A DNA stretch of 64,000 nucleotides, taken from NCBI GenBank assembly GCA_030683705.1, contig JAUXPP010000057.1:43791-107790 (forward strand). The letters run 5' to 3'. The notes under the pieces are model-generated. The model worked only from the letters and a program-made list of their open reading frames with translations, made no database searches and had not been told where the DNA came from. Every line of letters starts with the position of its first letter. Positions within the stretch are counted from its first letter, which is position 1. This document shows, piece by piece, positions 34,785 to 42,978 of this stretch. Origin of the DNA: Polaromonas sp. GTDB lineage: Bacteria; Pseudomonadota; Gammaproteobacteria; Burkholderiales; Burkholderiaceae_C. The translations under genes were made by a program, and so were the position numbers.

Positions 34785-35300
34785 ATGAGCCACGATGCCG
34801 GCCACAGCCACCCTCACGAACACAGCCATGCACCCGCCAGCACCGACTGGAAACACGACGGCGTGCGCGTCATTCCCGGCGGACAGCTTGACGGCAATGT
34901 GCCTTCCACGCCCGGCATGGACCGCAAGGCTGCCATCAACTTCGCGCGCGTCGGTGCGCAGAAACTCTGGGCCGGCACCGTCACCATCCATGCCAACGCC
35001 AAGACCGGCGCGCATCATCACGGCCATCTTGAAAGCGTGATTTATGTGGTGCGCGGCCGCGCCCGCATGCGCTGGGGTGAGTCGCTCGAGTTCACCGCCG
35101 AAGCCGGGCCGGGCGACTTCATCTATGTGCCGCCTTACGTGCCGCACCAGGAAATCAACGCCAGCCCGACCGAGTTGCTCGAGTGTGTGCTGTGCCGCAG
35201 CGACGGGGAGGCCGTGGCCATCAACCTGGATATTGCACCGGCCGAGCAACCCGAACAGGTGTTGTGGATTGATCCGACCCACCCCCACGGCGGCGTGTAA
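34785..35300 (+). CDS. Cupin-domain protein with His-rich N-terminus
   Basis: 171 residues. The first 20 are His-rich (GHSHPHEHSH). The single cupin barrel has GAHHHGHLESVIYVVRGRARM (metal-binding His and Glu) and GDFIYVPPYVPHQEIN (third His). It may act as a small dioxygenase, isomerase or metal-dependent binding protein. It starts 24 bp after the hydrolase gene with a GGAGA site, so it may share its operon. Confidence 0.85.
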   Translation: MSHDAGHSHPHEHSHAPASTDWKHDGVRVIPGGQLDGNVPSTPGMDRKAAINFARVGAQKLWAGTVTIHANAKTGAHHHGHLESVIYVVRGRARMRWGESLEFTAEAGPGDFIYVPPYVPHQEINASPTELLECVLCRSDGEAVAINLDIAPAEQPEQVLWIDPTHPHGGV

Positions 35301-35468
35301 AGCGCCGGCAAAGCCGGGGTAAGGCGGTGGTGAAGCAGCCCGTAACTGCGCATTACTGCACGCCTGGAGCCGGTCTGCGCATACCTTTACTTACGAATCT
35401 CACCGCGTCCTACATCGCCGTTTACACGAAATAGGTACAACAGAGGTTCACACAAAGGAGTACCCATC

Positions 35469-36128
35469 ATGGATACAAACAATCAGATTCCCGCCACGCC
35501 GGGCAACCAGCCCGGTTTCTCGCAACGCATGCAGCACAGCAAGGCGCTGGTCGCGATCGTGGCCGTTCTCGGCGTCACGGTGATGGCGCTGGCCGGCGTG
35601 CTGGTGGTCAACCGCTCCGACGCACAGCCTGGCGGCACCGAGGCGGTGGCCGTGGCCCCGAAAACACAGCCGACCACCACCAGCAAGCTGGCCAGCAATA
35701 CCGCCCCTGCCAAACCCGCGGTGCAACAGCGTCCCGTGGTGGTGGCCCAGGCCCCGGCACCCAAAGCGGTGGTCTGCGCTGATTGCGGTACGGTCGAATC
35801 CGTGACCCCCATCCAGCGCCAGGGCCAGGTCAACGGCGTTGCTGTCGGCAACACCACCGTCGGTCTGGGCACGGTCGCCGGCGGCGTGATCGGTGGCCTG
35901 CTGGGCAACCAGGTCGGCGGCGGCAACGGCAAGACAGCCATGACCGTGCTGGGTGCGGCCGGCGGCGCATTTGCCGGCAACAAGATCGAGCAGAACATGA
36001 AGAAGGTCACCGTCTACCAGGTGCGCGTGCGCATGAACGACGGTTCGATCAGGAATGTCGAAGTGTCCAGCTCGGTGCCCGTGGGTTCCAAGGTGGTTGT
36101 TGAAGGCAACAACCTGCGCATGGCCTGA
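35469..36128 (+). CDS. Glycine-zipper 2TM-domain envelope protein
   Basis: 219 residues. One N-terminal membrane helix (about 24-46) is followed by a Pro/Ala/Thr-rich linker and the glycine-zipper segment GTVAGGVIGGLLGNQVGGGNG...GAAGGAFAGNKIE (about 137-178), as in SlyB/PcpY-type proteins. A final small domain (VRVRMNDGSIRNVEV) is typical of the group. It should sit in the envelope with a stress or structural role. AAAGGAG precedes the ATG, and a terminator follows the stop. Confidence 0.83.
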   Translation: MDTNNQIPATPGNQPGFSQRMQHSKALVAIVAVLGVTVMALAGVLVVNRSDAQPGGTEAVAVAPKTQPTTTSKLASNTAPAKPAVQQRPVVVAQAPAPKAVVCADCGTVESVTPIQRQGQVNGVAVGNTTVGLGTVAGGVIGGLLGNQVGGGNGKTAMTVLGAAGGAFAGNKIEQNMKKVTVYQVRVRMNDGSIRNVEVSSSVPVGSKVVVEGNNLRMA

Positions 36129-36154
36129 TCCGGCCCGCCGCAAGGCACCCACTC

Positions 36155-36190
36155 AAAAAAGGCGTGATGGCTGGCCATCGCGCCTTTTTT
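36155..36190 (+). terminator. Rho-independent terminator after the glycine-zipper gene
   Basis: The arms GGCGTGATGGC and GCCATCGCGCC pair with one G-T wobble, flanked by six A and six T. The symmetric A and T tracts would let it work on both strands. Confidence 0.8.
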
Positions 36191-36297
36191 CGTTTTTCGG
36201 GGCACCCCGTCCGGCGACGTCCGGCAAAGACTGTGCGAAGATTGTCCTTATGTCCCGACCCGCCCTGCTGGCGGACCGCAACCCAAGAAAGAAACTC

Positions 36298-36579
36298 ATG
36301 AAGGCCATCTGGAACGGCGCAGTGATTGCGCAAAGCGACGACATCGTGACCATCGAAGGCAACCACTACTTCCCCGAGAGCGCGCTAAACCGCGACTGCG
36401 TCACCTTCAGCAACCACCACACCATGTGCGCGTGGAAAGGCCAGGCCAGTTATTACTCGCTGCTGGTCAACGGCGAGATGAACACCGACGCCGCCTGGTA
36501 TTACCCCGACCCCAAACCCGAGGCCGAGGAAATCAAGGGCCGCATTGCCTTCTGGAAGGGTGTGAAGATCGAAGCCTGA
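36298..36579 (+). CDS. DUF427 domain protein
   Basis: 93 residues from the ATG at 36298. The whole DUF427 fold is present: MKAIWNGAVIAQSDDIVTIEG, YFPESAL, TFSNHHTMCAWKGQASYYSL, and AAWYYPDPKPEAEEIKGRIAFW. The biochemical function of this family is unknown. The universal stress protein gene follows 17 bp later with its own AAGGAG. Confidence 0.9.
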   Translation: MKAIWNGAVIAQSDDIVTIEGNHYFPESALNRDCVTFSNHHTMCAWKGQASYYSLLVNGEMNTDAAWYYPDPKPEAEEIKGRIAFWKGVKIEA

Positions 36580-36596
36580 GTTCAAGGAGTCTGGTC

Positions 36597-37034
36597 ATGT
36601 TCAAGCACATCCTGCTGCCGGTCGATGGGTCTTCCACCTCGTTGATGGCGGTCGAAAAAGCCCGGGGCCTGGCCCAGGCTTTCGGCAGCGCCGTGACCCT
36701 GATTTACGTGATCGATCCGTATGCCTTCAGCGGTGTCGGCACTGACTTTGCCTACGGCCAGGCGCAGTACCTCGCTGCGGCGACCGCTGAAGCCAAGGGT
36801 GCGCTGGGTGACGCCACCCAATCCCTGGAAGCGGCCGGCATCACGGTGACCGCTTCCCTGGTCGAAAGCCACGCCATTTACCGCGGCATCCTGGAAACCG
36901 CCAGTTCCGTCGGCGCCGACCTGATCGTGATGGGCTCGCACGGCCGCCGCGGGCTTGAAAAACTGATGCTCGGCAGCGTGGCGGCGCAGGTGCTGGCGCA
37001 TGCGCATTTGCCTATCCTCATCGTTCGCGACTGA
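36597..37034 (+). CDS. Universal stress protein (UspA family)
   Basis: 145 residues from the ATG at 36597. The ATP-binding Usp pattern is present: FKHILLPVDGSSTS at the front and GADLIVMGSHGRRGLEKLMLGSVAAQVLAHAHLPILIVR at the end (the G-x2-G-x9-G-S/T loop). It should bind ATP and respond to stress, in the cytoplasm. It lies downstream of the DUF427 gene. Confidence 0.92.
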   Translation: MFKHILLPVDGSSTSLMAVEKARGLAQAFGSAVTLIYVIDPYAFSGVGTDFAYGQAQYLAAATAEAKGALGDATQSLEAAGITVTASLVESHAIYRGILETASSVGADLIVMGSHGRRGLEKLMLGSVAAQVLAHAHLPILIVRD

Positions 37035-37070
37035 GGCGTTCACGGGAGCTGCCGATTCCCTTGTATGCCT

Positions 37071-37250
37071 GCACCTGTTGGCCGGGGGTTGCCCGGCGGC
37101 AACTCACTTTCTTTTGCTTCGCCAAAAGAAAGTCACCGAAGAAAAGGCGAACGAACGGTCATGTTTGCACGCGAGCGCAGCGCACGCGGCCAAGTGAGGT
37201 TCCCCTCCATCGCCCAGCGGGGCGAGGGAGGGGCCAGGAGTGGGGAGTCA
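37071..37250 (+). repeat. Long intergenic repeat, parts A and B, copy 2
   Basis: The block holds part A (CTTTCTTTTGCTTCGCCAAA region) directly followed by part B (CGGTCATGTTTGCACGCGAG and the CCCCTCC/GGAGGGG hairpin). Both parts recur at 29274-29688. It lies after the universal stress gene and may act as its transcription end. Confidence 0.78.
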
Positions 37251-37305
37251 AGGCCTACCCCGGCAGGCAAGCCGCAGCGCCGGCGGGATGACCGATTCAT
37301 AAGAA

Positions 37306-37360
37306 GAATCGGCCTCTCACCCTTTTCTGACAAGCGTAACCAGCTATCAAAAAAGTAGCA
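37306..37360 (-). repeat. Dispersed repeat copy 5
   Basis: Minus-strand copy (TTTTTTGATAGCTGGTTACG, then CTTGTCAGAAAAGGGTGAG). It ends six bases before the stop of the SDR gene. Confidence 0.72.
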
Positions 37361-37366
37361 GACGAA

Positions 37367-38122
37367 TCAGTCCCGCACATCCGCCACCGGCTGGCTGCCG
37401 AAGTCCGGCCTGGCCAGGAAGGCCAGGATACGTGCGGCGGCTTCCTCGGGCGAGGTCAGCAGGCCGCGCTCCTTGAGGTTGATGAAGTTGCCCTGGTCCG
37501 GAAACGCCGTGGCGTCGGCGCCGCGCAACTGGGTTTGCATGTCGGTGTCGATCACGCCCGGCGCCAGCGAGCAGACCGTGGCGCCGTGGGGCTTGAGCGC
37601 TTCTTCCAGCGCCACGCATCGCGTGAAGTGGTCCATGCCGGCCTTGGCGGCGCAATAAATCGACTGCGACGCCATGGCCTTGCGGCCCAGCCCTGAAGAG
37701 ATGTTGAGAACCTTGCGCTGGGCTGTCCAGCTTTCGGTGGCGCGCAGGAAGGCGGCGGTCAGTTGCATGGGTGCTTCCAGCCCGACCGCCAGGCCCAGGT
37801 GCAGGTCGTCGGCATCGGCGTCGCTCAGCGGACCGATGCGCGGGATCATGCCGGCATTGTTGATCAGCACGGCGCCGGCAAAACCTTCGCCGGACTGCTC
37901 GCGCAGCCATTGCTCCAGCCGCGCACTGAGGTCGACGCTGTGGCCCAGGTCCTGCGGCCATTGCAGCAGCGTGGCGCCGGCCAGCTTGGCCTGGGCGGCC
38001 AGGGTGTCGTTGGTCTTGCGCGAGATGCACAGCAGGGTGTGGCCGGGCTTGAGCAGCTGCCGTGCCATGGCCAGGCCCATGCCGCGGGAGGCACCGGTCA
38101 GGACAAAAAGGTGGTGGGTCAT
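37367..38122 (-). CDS. SDR-family oxidoreductase
   Basis: 251 residues from the ATG at 38122. The Rossmann motif is TGASRGMG (about 9-16), then NNAG, the catalytic Ser in NISSG and the Y-x3-K pair in YCAAK. Near the end VIDTDMQ is conserved. It is an NAD(P)-dependent reductase or dehydrogenase with unknown substrate; sepiapterin-reductase-like members share this layout. It is transcribed alone, 50 bp downstream of the dioxygenase gene. Confidence 0.88.
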   Translation of the reverse strand: MTHHLFVLTGASRGMGLAMARQLLKPGHTLLCISRKTNDTLAAQAKLAGATLLQWPQDLGHSVDLSARLEQWLREQSGEGFAGAVLINNAGMIPRIGPLSDADADDLHLGLAVGLEAPMQLTAAFLRATESWTAQRKVLNISSGLGRKAMASQSIYCAAKAGMDHFTRCVALEEALKPHGATVCSLAPGVIDTDMQTQLRGADATAFPDQGNFINLKERGLLTSPEEAAARILAFLARPDFGSQPVADVRD

Positions 38123-38172
38123 AGCCGCCGATGTTACTGACAAACGGCGGCCGGGTTGCCGTTTTATGAGCT

Positions 38173-38805
38173 TCAGGCCGCCACAGTCAGTGGAAAGTTC
38201 GCGCGCAGGCCGTCGCTGCCCGGTACAAAAGCCATGGTCAAGGCCGCCCGGTCGGCCTCCTCGAGCCGGCGCCACAGAAAGTCGCGGGTGTTGCCGGCGT
38301 CCCCGGCCACATACAGCTGCGTGGTCAGCAGTTCGCGCTGGCCGAGCTTGACCTTCACATGGATGTGCGGCGTGCGCCCGGCATAGGCCACCGGCTTGAG
38401 CGTGCGAAAGCGGTAACGCCCGTCGGCGCCCACCGTGATGCTGCCGAAGCCCTGGAAGCGCCGGTCCGCCCGGTCACCGTCGCCCGGGTGGTGGTAGTGG
38501 CCGGCATGGTCACATTGCCAGATCTCGACCCGGGCGCCCGCCACCGGTCGGCCGGCCAGATCGCTGACCTGGCCTTCGACCCAGGCCGGCTGGCCTTCGG
38601 GATACACCAGCGCGCCGTTGCGCAGCAGGTCGGGGTCGCTGTCCCTGGGCAGGGCCACCGGGTAAAACGGTCCCTCGGTTTGCGACGGGGTGGCGCGCCG
38701 CGCAGCGACCGGCTGGGCGCGCGGGCCCAGCCACAAAACAGGCACGGCCACCAGCGCGGCGGCCACACTGCGGCGGCGAAGCAGGGAAGGGCGGTCAGGG
38801 GGCAT
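38173..38805 (-). CDS. Intradiol ring-cleavage dioxygenase-like protein
   Basis: 210 residues. A Tat-like front (RRRSVAAALVAVP) indicates export. The intradiol fold is shown by PSQTEGPFYPV, EIWQCDHAGHYHHP (Tyr ligand), GRYRFRTLKPVAY (Tyr ligand) and TPHIHVKV (His ligands). Like protocatechuate 3,4-dioxygenase it would use Fe(III) to cleave a catechol. Secreted single-subunit members are known but poorly characterised. No aromatic-degradation genes lie beside it. Confidence 0.85.
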   Translation of the reverse strand: MPPDRPSLLRRRSVAAALVAVPVLWLGPRAQPVAARRATPSQTEGPFYPVALPRDSDPDLLRNGALVYPEGQPAWVEGQVSDLAGRPVAGARVEIWQCDHAGHYHHPGDGDRADRRFQGFGSITVGADGRYRFRTLKPVAYAGRTPHIHVKVKLGQRELLTTQLYVAGDAGNTRDFLWRRLEEADRAALTMAFVPGSDGLRANFPLTVAA

Positions 38806-39030
38806 GAAGGGCTCCGGTTGGGTGCCGGTGAGACGCTGCCGGCGCTGCTGAAGTTCCGTGCAGGGCTGCCGGATGACTCTTTGTTGCCTGTTGCGCTAGC
38901 CAAAATCCTACCGCTTGCCGGTTTGCCCTGCTAGCTTTTGGCGCTTGCGCGATGTCAACCCGACGAGAAGAAAATCATGGGAAAGCGGGCCCTTCTCGGA
39001 TAATCGGCTCACAACCCCGGGAGACAAACC

Positions 39031-40944
39031 GTGACGGATGCAGACCAGCTTCTTTCCCCGCTCAACGCCGACCTGAGTCCGTCCAGCAGCCTGCTGACCA
39101 ACCTGCGGCAGGAACTGATGCGGCATCCGCCGTTTGCGCAGATGCTGGCGGGCGATGTGGATTTCTTTCTTCGCCATTCCCGCGAGAACTACTACGCCCC
39201 GGATGAACTGCTGATCAGCCCGGACAGCGGGGTGGTGAAACACCTGTTTTTCATCCGCCAGGGTGCGGTTATTGGCGAGCGCGGCCTGGCCGAGCTGTCG
39301 GGCGGGGCGTTTCATTACGAACCGGGCGAGCTGTTCCCGGTCAGCGCCGCGGTGGCGCAGCGGGCGGTCACGGCCAGCTACAAGGCGGTGGCCGACACCT
39401 TTGTGCTGGCCTTGCCGCTGGAGGCCATGCAGGTCCTGGCGGTGCTCAGCCCGCCGTTTGCCGATTTCCTGAACCGGCGCATTTTGAAGTTTCTGGATTT
39501 GTCGCGGCGCGCGTTGCAGGTGGCTTATGCCTCGCAGGCGCTGGCCGAGCAGTCGCTGGAGACGGCGCTGGGCGATGTCGCGCGCCAGGTGCCGGTGAGC
39601 TGCGCGCCGGCCACGCCGCTGCGCGAGGCGCTGGCGCAGATGCACCAGCTGCGCATCGGCTCGATGTTGGTGACGGATGCGCAGCAGCGGCCGCTGGGCA
39701 TCCTGACGCGGTACGACATCCTGGGCAAGGTCACGCTGCCGGGGCTGTCGCTGGACACCCCGATTGCCCAGGTGATGGTGCGGCCGGTGCTGTCGCTGAG
39801 CCACGAACACACGGCGCTGGACGCGGCCTTGCTGATGAGCAAACACGGCATCCGCCACGTGCCTGTCACGCGTGGCGGCGCGGCCGTCGGCGTGGTGTCC
39901 GAGCGCGACCTGTTCGCGATGCAGCGACTGAGCCTCAAGCAGGTGAGCACGTCCATCCGCTCGGCCGCCGACGTGGACACGCTCAAGATGGTGGCGCAGG
40001 ACATCCGCCGGTTTGCGCACAGCCTGCTGGGCCAGGGCGTGCATGCGCGCCAGCTCACCGCGCTGATCAGCCACCTCAACGACGTGCTGACGGCGCGCCT
40101 GCTGGAGATCAAGGCGCAAGAGCACGGCATCGACCTGACGCGTCTCTGCTGGCTGGCGCTGGGCTCCGAAGGGCGCAGCGAGCAGACGATTGCCACGGAC
40201 CAGGACAATGCGCTGATCCTGCCGGATGACAGCACGCCGGCCCAGCGTGAGGCTGCGCTGCGATTCGCGCACGACGTCAACCTGGCGCTGGACGCGTGTG
40301 GCTACCCGCTGTGCCGCGGCGGGATCATGGCCGGCGAGCCGTCCTGCTGCATGACGCTGCGCCAGTGGCGCGAGCGTTTTGCCCACTGGATAGAACACGG
40401 CGCGCCGCAGGACCTGCTGCATGCCAGCATCTACTTCGACTTCCGCGCGCTGGCCGGCAACGAAGACCTGGCTGACAGCCTGCGCCGCGAGGTCAGCGAG
40501 GCGGCGCGCCGCGCGCCGCGCTTCATCAAGCAACTGGCGCTCAATGCGCTGATCCACAGCGCGCCTCTGAACTGGACCGGCAGCATTGCCGTCGACGACG
40601 TGGGCCTGATCGACCTCAAGCTCCAGGGCGCGGCGATTTTTGTGGACGTGGCGCGGATTTATTCGCTGAGCCACGGCATCACCGTCACCAACACGCGCGA
40701 GCGGCTGGAGGCGGTCGGCCCGCGGCTTGGCATGGCGGCGCCCGAGTACCAGGCCTGGGTCAGCGGCTTCGAGTTCCTGCAGACGCTGCGGCTGCGCATC
40801 CAGCTCGAGGGCACGGCGCCGCCGGAACATCCGAACCACCTCGAGGTGGCGCGCCTGAACGACATCGACCGGCGCATTCTGCGCGAGTCCTTTCGCGTCG
40901 CCCGTTCGCTGCAGCAGCGCCTGCAACTGGATTACGAGCGATGA
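39031..40944 (+). CDS. cNMP/CBS/DUF294 nucleotidyltransferase-like signalling protein
   Basis: 637 residues. The order is a cyclic-nucleotide-binding-like domain (about 20-150), two CBS domains (about 185-305), then the DUF294 nucleotidyltransferase domain with ALGSEGRSEQTIATDQDNALI (about 375-395) and its C-terminal partner domain. The G-S and D-x-D residues of the transferase fold are present. It may transfer a nucleotide to a protein or control one, in response to a bound nucleotide. The stop overlaps the start of the exonuclease gene by four bases, a pairing I recall from many Proteobacteria. Confidence 0.87.
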   Translation: MTDADQLLSPLNADLSPSSSLLTNLRQELMRHPPFAQMLAGDVDFFLRHSRENYYAPDELLISPDSGVVKHLFFIRQGAVIGERGLAELSGGAFHYEPGELFPVSAAVAQRAVTASYKAVADTFVLALPLEAMQVLAVLSPPFADFLNRRILKFLDLSRRALQVAYASQALAEQSLETALGDVARQVPVSCAPATPLREALAQMHQLRIGSMLVTDAQQRPLGILTRYDILGKVTLPGLSLDTPIAQVMVRPVLSLSHEHTALDAALLMSKHGIRHVPVTRGGAAVGVVSERDLFAMQRLSLKQVSTSIRSAADVDTLKMVAQDIRRFAHSLLGQGVHARQLTALISHLNDVLTARLLEIKAQEHGIDLTRLCWLALGSEGRSEQTIATDQDNALILPDDSTPAQREAALRFAHDVNLALDACGYPLCRGGIMAGEPSCCMTLRQWRERFAHWIEHGAPQDLLHASIYFDFRALAGNEDLADSLRREVSEAARRAPRFIKQLALNALIHSAPLNWTGSIAVDDVGLIDLKLQGAAIFVDVARIYSLSHGITVTNTRERLEAVGPRLGMAAPEYQAWVSGFEFLQTLRLRIQLEGTAPPEHPNHLEVARLNDIDRRILRESFRVARSLQQRLQLDYER

Positions 40945-41594
40945 GCTGGGGCGACCGGCTGCGCGGCTGGCTTGGCGCGGCGGCGGCGGTGGACGAGGCG
41001 CGCTGGGTGGTGCTGGACGTCGAGACCAGCGGGCTGGACCCGCAGCGCGACCAGTTGCTGGCGATTGCGGCGATTGCGGTTCATGTGGACTGGGCCGCGC
41101 GGCGCCTGAGCATCATGCCGGGCGACAGCTTCGAGGTGGTGTTGCGCCAGTCGGAGGTGGCCAGCGCCAAGGACAACATCCTGCTGCATGGCATCGGCCT
41201 GCAACGCCAGCGCGAGGGCGAACCGATGGCGGACGGCTTGCGCGCCTTTGCCGGTTTCGCCGGCCGCTCGCCGCTGCTGGCCTTTCATGCGCCTTTTGAC
41301 CAGGCCATGATCGGCCGTTTTGTGCAGGCGCATCTGGACGCGCCCCTGCCGAACCGCTGGGTCGACATCGAGCAGCTGTGCGCGGTCACCCACGAGAAGG
41401 TCAGGGCGCGCGCGCTGGACGAGTGGATGGCGCACTTCGGCATCGTCTGTGCCAATCGGCACCAGGCCGCCGCCGACACGCTGGCCGAATGCGAGCTGTT
41501 GCTGCGGATCTGGCCGCAGATGGCCGGGCAGTGCGCAAGCTGGCGCGATGTCGAAAAGCTGGCGGCCCAGCAGCGCTGGATCGCGCGGGCCTGA
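40941..41594 (+). CDS. DnaQ-like 3'-5' exonuclease
   Basis: 217 residues. The ExoI motif is VVLDVETSGLD (DxE, about residues 23-33), ExoII is AFHAPFDQAMI and ExoIII is NRHQAAADTLAE (H-x4-D). It is a two-metal exonuclease like the epsilon subunit of DNA polymerase III, probably acting on DNA or small RNA. Its start is inside the end of the DUF294 gene, so they are co-translated. Confidence 0.9.
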   Translation: MSWGDRLRGWLGAAAAVDEARWVVLDVETSGLDPQRDQLLAIAAIAVHVDWAARRLSIMPGDSFEVVLRQSEVASAKDNILLHGIGLQRQREGEPMADGLRAFAGFAGRSPLLAFHAPFDQAMIGRFVQAHLDAPLPNRWVDIEQLCAVTHEKVRARALDEWMAHFGIVCANRHQAAADTLAECELLLRIWPQMAGQCASWRDVEKLAAQQRWIARA

Positions 41595-41676
41595 CGCGAC
41601 GGCCCCTGCCGGCGGCAGATAATCGCCGCATGCATTCGCCGGTTTTTGTGCCACTGGCCTCTCATGGTGGCGTCAT

Positions 41677-41735
41677 CAGCTATTATTTTTATAGCTTGCT
41701 ACGCTTGCCGGATATGGGCTGCAGGCCGATAAGTC
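41677..41735 (+). repeat. Dispersed repeat copy 6
   Basis: Plus-strand copy (ATAGCTTGCTACGCTTGCCG, then GATATGGGCTGCAGGCCG). It fills much of the 214-bp gap between the exonuclease and DUF486 genes. Confidence 0.78.
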
Positions 41736-41808
41736 TTGAGATCCGGGGTTTTTCTGCGCCTGCTGCCGATGCGGGTGCCGCTGGTTGACTGTTGCCTTTG
41801 GAGTGTTC

Positions 41809-42171
41809 ATGCAGTTTCTGCAATCCCTTCCCGTTTCAGCGCAGACCATCGGCCTGCTGCTGCTGTCGAACGTCTTCATGACCTTTGCGTGGTACGGCCA
41901 CCTGAAAAACCTGGCGACCTCGCCCTGGTATATCGCGGCGCTGATCAGCTGGGGCATCGCGCTGTTTGAATACCTGCTGCAGGTGCCGGGCAACCGCATC
42001 GGCTTCACGCTGTACAGCGTCGGGCAGCTCAAGATCATGCAGGAGGTGATCACCCTGACGGTGTTCGTGCCGTTTGCGGTGTTCTACCTCAACGAGCCGC
42101 TCAAGCTCGACTACCTGTGGGCGGCGCTGTGCATGGTGGGGGCGGTGTATTTCATCTTCCGCTCGTCCTGA
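41809..42171 (+). CDS. DUF486/DMT-type small membrane protein
   Basis: 120 residues from the ATG at 41809. Four membrane helices are visible. The family pattern is TFAWYGHLKN, SWGIALFEYLLQVPGNRIG, and PFAVFYLNEPLKLDYLWAALCMVGAVYFIF. DUF486 proteins are small relatives of drug/metabolite transporters with unknown substrate. A GGAG site precedes the start by six bases. Confidence 0.88.
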   Translation: MQFLQSLPVSAQTIGLLLLSNVFMTFAWYGHLKNLATSPWYIAALISWGIALFEYLLQVPGNRIGFTLYSVGQLKIMQEVITLTVFVPFAVFYLNEPLKLDYLWAALCMVGAVYFIFRSS

Positions 42172-42272
42172 TTCCCCTGGAAGTCTGTTGCCCCCGGCAT
42201 CCCCCAAGCTGCAGGAGCTGCGCGCGGTGAGCGGCCGCGGGGCGCCACATCCACGCGGTTAAACTCCCGGAA

Positions 42273-42305
42273 GTCACAAATATGTCATCAAATTGACACA
42301 AATTT
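42273..42305 (+). promoter_or_regulatory. Pho box (three 11-bp direct repeats) before the pit operon
   Basis: The three units are GTCACAAATAT, GTCATCAAATT and GACACAAATTT. Two adjacent 11-bp units of this type form a PhoB binding site. The stretch ends 13 bp before the DUF47 gene, suggesting induction or repression under phosphate limitation. Confidence 0.68.
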
Positions 42306-42318
42306 TCAGGAGTCGAAA

Positions 42319-42966
42319 ATGCTGTTTGGCAAGCTGCTGCCGCGTGAAGGCAATTTTTTTGAGCTGTTCAACCAGCATGCCGACCGCATCGTCGAGGCCG
42401 CCCGCGCTTTCTCCAACCTGGTTGCCAACTACAGTGACATCGAAAAGCGGGAAAGCTACAACCGCGAGGTCGACAATGCCGAGCGCGCCGCGGACCGGAT
42501 CACCCATGAGGTGAACCGCATGCTGCACAAGACCTTCATCACCCCGATAGACCGCGAGCAGATCCATTCGCTGATCAACACCATGGACGATGTGGCCGAC
42601 CTGATCCAGGACTCGGCGGAAACCATGGCCCTGTACGACGTGCACCACATGACCGACGAGATCGTGCGCCTGACCGACCTCAGCGTCCGGTGCTGCGAGC
42701 GGCTGAAGGATGCGGTGGCCTTGATCGACAAGCTGAGCGACGCGGCCACGGCCGAGGCGGCGCTCAAGACCTGCGAGGAAATCGACAAGCTGGAGTCGGA
42801 CGCCGACCGGGTGATGCGCTCGGCGATGAGCAAGCTGTTCCGCGAGGAGCCCGATGTGCGCGAGGTCATCAAGCTCAAGGCGATCTACGAGCTGCTCGAG
42901 ACCATCACCGACAAGTGCGAAGACGTGGCCAACGTGATTGAGGGCATCGTCCTCGAGAACTCCTGA
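42319..42966 (+). CDS. DUF47/PhoU-like accessory protein of the Pit transporter
   Basis: 215 residues, all helical. The PhoU-like pattern DNAERAADRITHEVNRMLHKTFITPIDREQIHSLINTMDDVADLIQD is characteristic, with acidic metal-binding repeats. It is encoded 12 bp before the phosphate permease and is thought to regulate it. A GGAG site precedes the ATG. Confidence 0.92.
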   Translation: MLFGKLLPREGNFFELFNQHADRIVEAARAFSNLVANYSDIEKRESYNREVDNAERAADRITHEVNRMLHKTFITPIDREQIHSLINTMDDVADLIQDSAETMALYDVHHMTDEIVRLTDLSVRCCERLKDAVALIDKLSDAATAEAALKTCEEIDKLESDADRVMRSAMSKLFREEPDVREVIKLKAIYELLETITDKCEDVANVIEGIVLENS

Positions 42967-42978
42967 GCGGACGGGACC

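Noticed and set aside
36055..36297. Longer start for the DUF427 gene
   Set aside because: The upstream part runs over the terminator at 36155-36190 and the end of the glycine-zipper gene; the ATG at 36298 starts the DUF427 domain exactly.
38908..40926. 672-codon minus-strand open frame opposite the CBS/DUF294 gene
   Set aside because: No recognisable domain and composition typical of an antisense frame.
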